This document shows, piece after piece, positions 1 through 4,451 of a DNA stretch of 12,800 nt; within the stretch, counting starts at the first letter, position 1, and every line of letters begins with the position of its first letter. The DNA comes from JAYFRL01 sp034925905 (lineage in GTDB: Bacteria; Bacillota; Clostridia; Lachnospirales; Anaerotignaceae). The translations under genes and the position numbers were made by a program. The DNA lies in NCBI GenBank assembly GCA_034925905.1, contig JAYFRL010000034.1:1-12800 (forward strand). The letters run 5' to 3'. The notes under the pieces were generated by a model, which was not told where the DNA came from, searched no databases, and saw only the letters and a program-made list of their open reading frames with translations.

Positions 1-1127
1 TCCTCCTCATAATCATTAAAATCGTGTTTTGCTGTATGGATTGCCGGACGTTTGTCGCCCTCCGGTACGAGCGTTGGTTTGCCTTGTGGCTTCTCGACCA
101 GACTGCCGAGCAGTTCGGAGAACTTTACCTTGCCGAGAGCCTTTTCCATTGCGGTGATGCCCATCACCTTGTGTTCATATGGGTCGTAGCCTGCCGCGCT
201 GACGGCATCAGCGACTGCCTCATCGTTTGTGTACCTGCGGTTAGAACGACCTTCAACCAGTTTCCAACCTGTCCAGTGCTTGCCGCTGAGTGCACTCTGA
301 AGAGCGTAGTCCTTGATGTCCGAAGCCCACGAAACAAGATCGTCTATCTTGCCAAGAATGGATTCGATTTCATCATCTTCCAAAAGGGGCGGCAGCTTGA
401 ATTCGTGTTTTGCGAGTTCAAGGTTTTGCTCTGCCCGTTTGCGGCAGTCATGCTTCGCCTTGCAGAATTGGCACCAATCGCCACACCGGAATTCGCCCTC
501 ACCGTCGTAGGCAAGTTCTGCGATAGGTTTTAAGGTTTCTGCTGCCCACTGATAAAGAGATTCTTTGAAAACCGTGTGGGTACTGATGTTATCCCGTCTT
601 GGTTGGTAAATGGTCATGCTGACTGTGTCGATGTCGTAGATGCCGTCAAACAACTCCAGAGCACCCAAGGCGTATAGTTTCATTTGCGGGTTGTCGTCTG
701 CTGCTATGAGGACTCCGGCACCCATTTTAAAGTCAATTACATTGAGGGTGCCGTCAGCGATGATCACGCAGTCGCCGGTACCGAAGCCACTCTCGACATA
801 CTTAGAAAAGTCGAGACGTTGTTCAATCAGCACCACAGGGTCGGCGCAATTCTGCTTTGCAGTTTCCACCAGTTCCATGATGTAGGCGGCGTATCCGTTG
901 GCGCATTCCTCCATCTCTTCGGAGTAGTAGGTCAGGCTGATGGTTGGATCTTTGGTGCGGATGCCAAGTGCCGTTTTCAACTTGTACTCACAAAGGGTGT
1001 GTGCCTCCGTGCCTTCGGCGGCATAACTGCTGCCTTTGTCCTCGTACTTCTCACCAAGCCGGGCCGAGGGAGGGCAGTTCAGCCATCGGTGGCTTGAAGA
1101 AGCAGAGAGAAGTGCATGTTTACCCAT
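1..1127 (-). CDS. DUF2800 protein, Cas4/AddB-like PD-(D/E)XK nuclease fold (3' end cut by window)
   Basis: Starts at the ATG at 1127 and reads 375 codons to the left edge with no stop, which is close to the usual family length, so only a few C-terminal residues are probably missing. The residues fit a RecB/Cas4-type nuclease: G117-x-D119, the core D132-F133-K134, and a downstream Q148-x3-Y152. Cysteines at C18, C219, C222 and C228 (C-x2-C-x5-C at the C-terminal side) have the split arrangement used for the Fe-S cluster of Cas4, AddB and Dna2; C215 is an extra one. DUF2800 (PF10926) genes are common in Clostridia prophages next to a phage replication module. An 8-bp overlap with the upstream small gene implies translational coupling. 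The family call is from recognition of the sequence and context; nuclease activity is inferred from residues only. Its substrate, possibly phage DNA ends during replication or recombination, is unknown. Confidence 0.85.
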   Translation of the reverse strand, partial: MGKHALLSASSSHRWLNCPPSARLGEKYEDKGSSYAAEGTEAHTLCEYKLKTALGIRTKDPTISLTYYSEEMEECANGYAAYIMELVETAKQNCADPVVLIEQRLDFSKYVESGFGTGDCVIIADGTLNVIDFKMGAGVLIAADDNPQMKLYALGALELFDGIYDIDTVSMTIYQPRRDNISTHTVFKESLYQWAAETLKPIAELAYDGEGEFRCGDWCQFCKAKHDCRKRAEQNLELAKHEFKLPPLLEDDEIESILGKIDDLVSWASDIKDYALQSALSGKHWTGWKLVEGRSNRRYTNDEAVADAVSAAGYDPYEHKVMGITAMEKALGKVKFSELLGSLVEKPQGKPTLVPEGDKRPAIHTAKHDFNDYEE

Positions 1128-1428
1128 TGCCCAGTACCTCCGCTTCTGCGAGCAGGGCAGCGTACTTTTTGGGGTCGATCTCTGATAGCTTCGCAGCACC
1201 ATGTTTTTCCAGCAGTTTCCGAATTTTAGCGGTGTGACCGTTACGAGATTTTTCCGCAAGTACTGCTCTGACCTCTTCCAGTGTTAGAGGTTTTGAAGTT
1301 GGCTGTACCGATGTTCTGGGTTGGCTGCCGCTGAAAAGAGAAGTCAAGCTATCAGCTACTGTGTTCAGGGACTGTGCAGCACTACGAAGTTCGCCGACAC
1401 AGAGGTCGAGTTCACTCATCTTGCTCAT
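1120..1428 (-). CDS. Small phage-type hypothetical protein (sometimes labelled 'rRNA biogenesis protein rrp5')
   Basis: A 102-aa protein that begins MSKMSELDLCVGELR. I chose the ATG at 1428 because GGAGG at 1441-1437 sits 8 nt upstream; an in-frame GTG at 1437 overlaps that Shine-Dalgarno and is unlikely to be used. Residues 1-30 are a predicted amphipathic helix, a Ser/Thr/Pro-rich linker follows (about 33-48), and residues 48-98 contain a helical LTLEEVRAVLAEK segment followed by alternating Lys/Leu helices, reminiscent of a small SAP/HeH-like or DNA-associated fold. Similar proteins in Clostridia prophages carry the automatic name 'rRNA biogenesis protein rrp5', which I consider uninformative. 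The gene overlaps the preceding 60-aa gene by 17 bp and the following DUF2800 gene by 8 bp, so the three are translationally coupled. The function is not known; a DNA-binding or nuclease-accessory role is a guess from position. Confidence 0.8.
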   Translation of the reverse strand: MSKMSELDLCVGELRSAAQSLNTVADSLTSLFSGSQPRTSVQPTSKPLTLEEVRAVLAEKSRNGHTAKIRKLLEKHGAAKLSEIDPKKYAALLAEAEVLGNG

Positions 1429-1594
1429 CTGGTGCACCTCCTTCCCTGGTGGATTCTTTCTGCTTTTGAAGTGCGATCAGCTTCTTGGCAAGACGTTTAG
1501 ACACGACGCTTATTGCCGTGAGGATGCCTACAAGTTCTTCGTCCAGCTCGGCATCACGCATTTCCGCGTTCCTTTCATTTGCTTCTGTTTTCAT
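1412..1594 (-). CDS. 60-aa hypothetical phage-type protein
   Basis: A 60-aa, strongly charged protein starting MKTEANERNAEMRDAE. A good ribosome binding site (GGAGGT, about 7 nt before the ATG) supports the start. Residues 15-48 look like one long amphipathic helix (ELVGILTAISVVSKRLAKKL), with acidic residues in front and Lys/Arg behind; a disordered Glu/Asp-rich tail follows. There is no transmembrane segment or catalytic motif. It lies between the sigma-like gene and the 102-aa gene, and overlaps the latter by 17 bp. Short proteins of this kind with an 'AISVVSKRLA' core recur at this place in Clostridia prophage modules, but I know no function for them. Real coding status is supported by the ribosome binding site, the overlap architecture and family recognition. 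Confidence 0.72.
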   Translation of the reverse strand: MKTEANERNAEMRDAELDEELVGILTAISVVSKRLAKKLIALQKQKESTREGGAPDEQDE

Positions 1595-1622
1595 TTTCTT
1601 ACCTCCGTTTCCGAGAAGCTTT

Positions 1623-1660
1623 ACCGCCCCTCTACCGTCTACAGACAGAAGAGGGGCGGT
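1623..1660. repeat. 11-bp perfect inverted repeat (GC-rich hairpin) between minus-strand genes
   Basis: ACCGCCCCTCT at 1623-1633 is the exact reverse complement of 1650-1660, with a 16-nt loop that itself contains GTCT-AC-AGAC. It lies in the 85-bp gap between the stop of the sigma-like gene and the start of the 60-aa gene, about 29 nt before that start. A second small stem (CCAC/GTGG, 1667-1679) follows the sigma stop. Neither strand has a T tract after the stem, so it is not a canonical intrinsic terminator. A transcript-stability or processing hairpin that sets the ratio of upstream to downstream genes is plausible but unproven. Confidence 0.6.
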
Positions 1661-1679
1661 TGCGTACCACGAAGAGTGG

Positions 1680-2366
1680 CTACTCGAAAAACTTCTTCAG
1701 GGCTTTGTCATTTCGTAGGATGTCAAGAATACGGCGTACATGAACGGTAATGCTGCGCGATGATATAAAATCGTACTTGGGCGCTAATTCACGCACGGTT
1801 TTTTCAAGGATAATTCGGTCTGTTATAAGCTCACGGTCTTTTTGAGTGAGGGAAGCAAGGGCAGTATTGAGGGTGTCTAATACAGCCTTTTGCTCTAAAA
1901 ATTCTGTGATATCAGTGGGATCGGCAAGTTCGAAAAATGTATCTGATCCATCAGAATCGTTACCCAATGGCTTATCAAGTTCAACAGTACGGCTCGTGCG
2001 GGACTTACATGTCTCACATTTTTGGCTACACTTGCTTGTGCCTTTCCATACGCATTGAAATTTCCGCTCTTGATATTTTTGCTCTCGCCATATAGAGCGC
2101 ATGTTGTCCCGTGCAAGGTCTTCACCCATCTGGTTACGGGGCAGACGGACAACAAGACCGGATTCCTCATCGACATACCAGCGTTGTGGGAATGGGTTAT
2201 TAGGTTCTTCGATGCGGGCAAGACACTCCGCTCTTGTTACTTTGAATTCCTGTGCTCCATCATCCGATAGGATGTAGTAGGCCATCGGCTCACCGGATTT
2301 TGTGCGGTATGGAATCGGGGTGGTTTTGAAAGTGTTGTTTTGGCTTTGATTTGCTTGTTTTTTCAT
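1680..2366 (-). CDS. Sigma-70-like regulator (region 4 HTH) with a Cys4 cluster, prophage type
   Basis: A 228-aa protein from the ATG at 2366, preceded by AGGAGGAAAT. The C-terminal third (about 160-217) reads like sigma-70 region 4: the helical SLTQKDRELITDRIILEKTV leads into a helix-turn-helix with SSRSITVHVRRILDIL as recognition helix, which fits binding to a -35-type element. The middle carries C105-x7-C113-x3-C117-x2-C120 in a basic stretch, a likely zinc site. The N-terminal part (27-75) looks like a small beta domain (MAYYILSDDG, RWYVDEESGLVVRLP). No region 2 (-10 binding) is evident, so it may be a transcriptional activator or an atypical sigma rather than a full sigma factor. It is the first gene of the leftward operon and may switch on the module. 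Its ribosome binding site lies in a hairpin (2370-2416). Confidence 0.75.
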   Translation of the reverse strand: MKKQANQSQNNTFKTTPIPYRTKSGEPMAYYILSDDGAQEFKVTRAECLARIEEPNNPFPQRWYVDEESGLVVRLPRNQMGEDLARDNMRSIWREQKYQERKFQCVWKGTSKCSQKCETCKSRTSRTVELDKPLGNDSDGSDTFFELADPTDITEFLEQKAVLDTLNTALASLTQKDRELITDRIILEKTVRELAPKYDFISSRSITVHVRRILDILRNDKALKKFFE

Positions 2367-2369
2367 CAG

Positions 2370-2416
2370 ATTTCCTCCTGTGATTTGAATTGCGTGAGCA
2401 ATCGCAGGGAGGAAAT
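2370..2416 (-). promoter_or_regulatory. Hairpin masking the Shine-Dalgarno of the sigma-like gene
   Basis: ATTTCCTCC at 2370-2378 is the perfect reverse complement of GGAGGAAAT at 2408-2416. In the leftward mRNA the 3' arm contains AGGAGGAAAT, the ribosome binding site of the gene starting at 2366, so folding would hide it. The loop holds a second small stem (ATTGC/GCAAT, 2389-2402). Pairing continues past the 9 bp through CTG/CAG with one bulged base. The base pairing is seen; translational control is inferred. Confidence 0.55.
2394..2409 (-). repeat. Inverted copy of the CCCTGCGATTkCTCAC element
   Basis: Read on the minus strand this is CCCTGCGATTGCTCAC, matching the plus-strand copy at 2555-2570 at 15 of 16 positions. 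It overlaps the 5' arm and loop of the hairpin in front of the sigma-like gene. In a leftward transcript it could pair with the complementary copies further upstream. Confidence 0.6.
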
Positions 2417-2420
2417 ATGG

Positions 2421-2443
2421 AAGTTTTGATCAGAATCAAACTT
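2421..2443. promoter_or_regulatory. Imperfect palindrome, candidate operator
   Basis: AAGTTTTGAT (2421-2430) and ATCAAACTT (2435-2443) are inverted around CAGA, with one extra T in the left arm. The site lies just upstream of the rightward -35 at 2450 and about 55 bp before the leftward gene start at 2366, a position from which a repressor could act in both directions. Operator function is inferred. Confidence 0.35.
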
Positions 2444-2449
2444 GCATCA

Positions 2450-2478
2450 TTGTTATTCGAGTTGTCGTGTGATATAAT
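2450..2478 (+). promoter_or_regulatory. Candidate sigma-A promoter, rightward
   Basis: A -35-like TTGTTA (2450-2455), a 17-nt spacer, and a perfect -10 TATAAT (2473-2478) preceded by the extended -10 TGA (2470-2472). Transcription would start near 2485 and run with a leader of about 215 nt into the gene at 2700. It is the best promoter match I see in the window and probably drives the rightward operon. Confidence 0.6.
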
Positions 2479-2547
2479 GATTTAGTGGGGTTTGATGGGA
2501 GTTGCTTCGTCCGCCAATTTCGCTATATCCACAACAACAAGAGAAAC

Positions 2548-2576
2548 AAAAAGCCCCTGCGATTTCTCACAGGAGC
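2548..2576 (-). terminator. Leftward intrinsic terminator
   Basis: Read on the minus strand, GCTCCTG (2576-2570) pairs with CAGGGGC (2559-2553), allowing one G-U pair, across a 10-nt loop, and is followed by TTTTT (2552-2548). It would stop leftward transcripts before they reach the sigma-like gene. It either insulates that operon or acts as a leader attenuator if a leftward promoter lies to its right; I could not find a convincing one. Confidence 0.5.
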
Positions 2577-2606
2577 GACATGACAGCTTGTCCCTGCGAA
2601 TCTCAC
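2555..2606 (+). repeat. Two direct copies of the CCCTGCGAttTCTCAC element
   Basis: CCCTGCGATTTCTCAC (2555-2570) and CCCTGCGAATCTCAC (2592-2606) are direct repeats 37 bp apart, differing by one deleted base and one substitution. The first overlaps the leftward terminator. A third copy lies inverted at 2394-2409. Their recurrence in a 215-bp stretch suggests a binding site or interacting RNA arms. Confidence 0.6.
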
Positions 2607-2631
2607 AAGAACAATCCAAAAGTGCGTAAAG

Positions 2632-2662
2632 TTGACCGTCAAAAGTCGATAGAGTTTATAGA
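2632..2662 (+). promoter_or_regulatory. Weak second rightward promoter with a palindrome over its -35
   Basis: TTGACC (2632-2637) with TTTATA (2655-2660, 17-nt spacer) or TATAGA (2657-2662, 19-nt spacer) forms a weak promoter candidate about 40 bp before the gene at 2700. The -35 is part of TTGAC-C-GTCAA (2632-2642), a perfect 5-bp palindrome, and the -10 lies inside a tandem repeat. This could be an alternative, repressible start. Confidence 0.3.
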
Positions 2663-2674
2663 GTAGATAGAGTT
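2648..2674 (+). repeat. Triple 9-bp tandem repeat before the rightward operon
   Basis: Three consecutive 9-mers: GATAGAGTT, TATAGAGTA, GATAGAGTT. The outer two are identical and the middle one differs at its first and last base. They end 25 bp before the start codon at 2700. The arrangement resembles iterated regulator sites; the small excisionase-type protein encoded in the operon is one conceivable binder. Confidence 0.5.
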
Positions 2675-2699
2675 ACCAAGTTTCTATGGAGGCGAAAGG

Positions 2700-3566
2700 A
2701 TGTCAATAATTGATTTTCCGCGATTATGCGGAGGTACAGTTTTTATATTGCTGTTAGCCGCAAGAGGACAGCGAACCGCGAAGCGAGATAATGCTAACGG
2801 GAAAACCGACGGATTGTCACAGCCGGAACTACTTATCGAACTTGTTAGAATAATTAAGCCATCATTTAATCCGCCTGCAAAAACCTCTACTTTAAAAAAG
2901 AATGTTGGAGGATACAGAAAGTGCGAAGATAACGGAGGTACATATTTTGCTACCGTTTTTGAGTCGTCAGACGCTGATGCTTTTAATTTGCGTATAAAAA
3001 GCGAATACCATAATGTAGTGTCAGCCATGTCGGAGCTGATACAACGGTTTGTCAGTGATGATAAAGTTGAGTGGCTTTTTAAGGCGTTTCTCGAAGTTAT
3101 CGAAAAAGACACAAGTATTGATAAAGACTTCATAATCGAAGGAAAACAAATGTCTAAAAGTGAAGTGTTGCATATTGACAATGTGTCGCTGGCATCTTTT
3201 GCTCTCGGGGTATGGCATTATGTCGTAATGAATGTGAAGGATAATACCGTGGGACAAGCCACCTTTAACAGTTGGCACACAAAAAAAGGCGACACAAACA
3301 GCGAGTGGGTTTTTGATAGTGATATCGGAAATGAAATAAAACGGACAATAACGATTATTCCGTTTTCGGATGAATCCTCCGATACGGCAACGGATGGTTA
3401 TGATTTCATTGATGAAACCGAAGCTAAAGCAGAGGGTGAGCCTCATGTATTTGAAGAAACCGCAGAGAAATCAACGTCAACAACACAACAAGTGATAGTC
3501 AATGGGAATGTTTTCAACGCTAAAAACCAGTTTTTCGGAAATGTTGAAAATGTATTTGACAGTTAG
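2700..3566 (+). CDS. Unrecognised 288-aa protein with a C-terminal Asn/Gln/Phe/Gly tail
   Basis: The start ATG has GGAGG (2688-2692) 7 nt upstream. I cannot assign a function. Residues 1-222 look like a compact, mainly helical domain: an N-terminal FPRLCGGTVFILLLAARGQR segment (one hydrophobic helix, probably buried rather than membrane), a helical stretch at 96-138 (YHNVVSAMSELIQRFV, KVEWLFKAFLEVIEKD), and a final FALGVWHYVVMNVKDNTVG segment. Residues 223-262 are an acidic, Thr/Ser/Glu-rich linker. The last 26 residues switch to a Gln/Asn/Val/Phe/Gly tail with FNAKNQFFGNV at 272-282. Nearly the same motif occurs at the N-terminus of the next gene product, 9 bp downstream. I recall similar proteins annotated only as hypothetical in gut Clostridia. 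The split of globular domain, flexible linker and short sticky tail resembles bacterial signalling or adaptor proteins, but this is inference. No catalytic motif was found. Confidence 0.75.
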   Translation: MSIIDFPRLCGGTVFILLLAARGQRTAKRDNANGKTDGLSQPELLIELVRIIKPSFNPPAKTSTLKKNVGGYRKCEDNGGTYFATVFESSDADAFNLRIKSEYHNVVSAMSELIQRFVSDDKVEWLFKAFLEVIEKDTSIDKDFIIEGKQMSKSEVLHIDNVSLASFALGVWHYVVMNVKDNTVGQATFNSWHTKKGDTNSEWVFDSDIGNEIKRTITIIPFSDESSDTATDGYDFIDETEAKAEGEPHVFEETAEKSTSTTQQVIVNGNVFNAKNQFFGNVENVFDS

Positions 3567-3575
3567 GGGGATGCT

Positions 3576-4163
3576 ATGAATAATACATTATCAAAATTGC
3601 ATAACCCTAACGAGCAAACTGTTGTGGCGCAGACCGCTTACAACGCTCCGAACGGCAACCAGTTCTTTGGCAGTGTCAGCGCAGTTAATAGTACCGCCAT
3701 ATTTGTAAATGGAGTAAACGGTCAGCAACAAATTCAACTGAGCACAGATTACTGCAATCTATTTATTATTAAGGATGAGGCTTTTGCGGGGCAAACCGGC
3801 TCGTTTCTTGTACCGAGAGAGCGGGCGCAGCATTTCATAAAGTTAAGCGATACGGCAAAAGCTGATATATTGACATTCCCTTCTTTGTTTATGGATACAA
3901 ATAAGGGCTACAGACGATGTGCAAACGCAAGCCAACAGTTTTTTTACGGTCTTGTCACGAACTTTCATGAGCAAGGAAAGTGCTATAAAGTGTTTTTTCA
4001 AAAACTATCAGTCCAGCCTTTATTGCAAAGCCAGCTAAATGAAAATGCGGTCAGGCTTGGGATCAACACCAATGACGGCAGGGATGTTTTAGACGAAACA
4101 GCATGGTTAATTAAACAGATGGATTTGAGGAGAGCTTTGATGAGTGTGGGCATTTATCTTTAA
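3576..4163 (+). CDS. Unrecognised 195-aa protein sharing the NQFFG(S/N)V motif
   Basis: The ATG at 3576 lies 9 bp after the preceding stop, with a GGGGG Shine-Dalgarno about 5 nt before it, so the two genes are coupled. I do not recognise the family. Residues 1-55 are rich in Asn, Gln, Gly and Val with YNAPNGNQFFGSV at 22-34, followed by alternating segments such as AIFVNGVNGQQQIQL that look like beta strands. Residues 56-195 read as an alpha/beta domain (NLFIIKDEAF, GSFLVPRERAQHFIKL, CYKVFFQKLSV, DETAWLIKQMDLRRALMSVGIYL); a second SQQFFYG occurs at 119-125. There is no signal peptide, membrane segment or known catalytic motif. The shared motif with its upstream partner suggests that the two proteins bind each other or assemble through it. 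Because the pair lies in the operon of a type I restriction system, an accessory or defence role is plausible but not shown. Confidence 0.72.
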   Translation: MNNTLSKLHNPNEQTVVAQTAYNAPNGNQFFGSVSAVNSTAIFVNGVNGQQQIQLSTDYCNLFIIKDEAFAGQTGSFLVPRERAQHFIKLSDTAKADILTFPSLFMDTNKGYRRCANASQQFFYGLVTNFHEQGKCYKVFFQKLSVQPLLQSQLNENAVRLGINTNDGRDVLDETAWLIKQMDLRRALMSVGIYL

Positions 4164-4222
4164 CAGTTATGGATACTAACCATGAACACTATTTCCTAAG
4201 CAAGTATGAATGGAGGATTCCA

Positions 4223-4423
4223 ATGAGCAACGAAGTCGACAATACAGTTCCTGAAAAATGGGTAAACCTTGAAGATGTAGCAACGCATTTGAGTGTGAGC
4301 CCCGATACAATTCGTGCATGGATACGCAAAGGTACTATTCCTTTCAGCCGTGCCGGAAAGCAGTACAAATTTAAACTTTCCGAGGTCGATGAATGGGTAC
4401 GCGAAGGAAAGATTTCAGAATAA
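4223..4423 (+). CDS. Small HTH DNA-binding protein, excisionase/MerR type (HTH_17)
   Basis: A 66-aa protein. I chose the ATG at 4223 (MSNEVDNTVPEKWVNLE) because GGAGG stands 6 nt before it; an in-frame ATG at 4169 would add 18 residues without a ribosome binding site. Residues 12-60 match the winged-helix HTH_17/excisionase pattern: WVNLEDVATHLSVSPDTIRAW, then IRKGTIPFSRAGKQYKF as the wing, and LSEVDEWVREGKI as the final helix. Such proteins bind DNA as excisionases or as local repressors and activators. It lies 28 bp before hsdM and in the same direction, where small HTH proteins are often found in type I systems, so a controller of the restriction operon is the likely role. No integrase is visible in the window, which argues against an excisionase function here. 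Confidence 0.85.
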   Translation: MSNEVDNTVPEKWVNLEDVATHLSVSPDTIRAWIRKGTIPFSRAGKQYKFKLSEVDEWVREGKISE

Positions 4424-4451
4424 AATACAAGAATTTAAGGAGTCAAACAAT

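Noticed and set aside
24..1097. Several plus-strand open frames of 65-169 codons (for example 24-533 and 684-1097)
   Set aside because: They lie opposite the DUF2800 gene, whose reading frame shows coherent nuclease motifs; their translations look like antisense shadows.
2555..2674. CRISPR-like array from the repeats in the intergenic region
   Set aside because: Copies are too few, too short and irregularly spaced, one is inverted, and there are no cas genes; the Cas4-like residues belong to a DUF2800 phage protein.
2700..2765. N-terminal signal peptide or membrane anchor on the 288-aa protein (GGTVFILLLAARGQR)
   Set aside because: The hydrophobic run is only about 9 residues and is interrupted by Arg and Gln; it fits a buried helix better.
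4314..4451. Possible 46-residue N-terminal extension of HsdM
   Set aside because: The segment lies out of frame inside the HTH gene, has no ribosome binding site, and HsdM homology begins at the ATG at 4452 behind AAGGAG.
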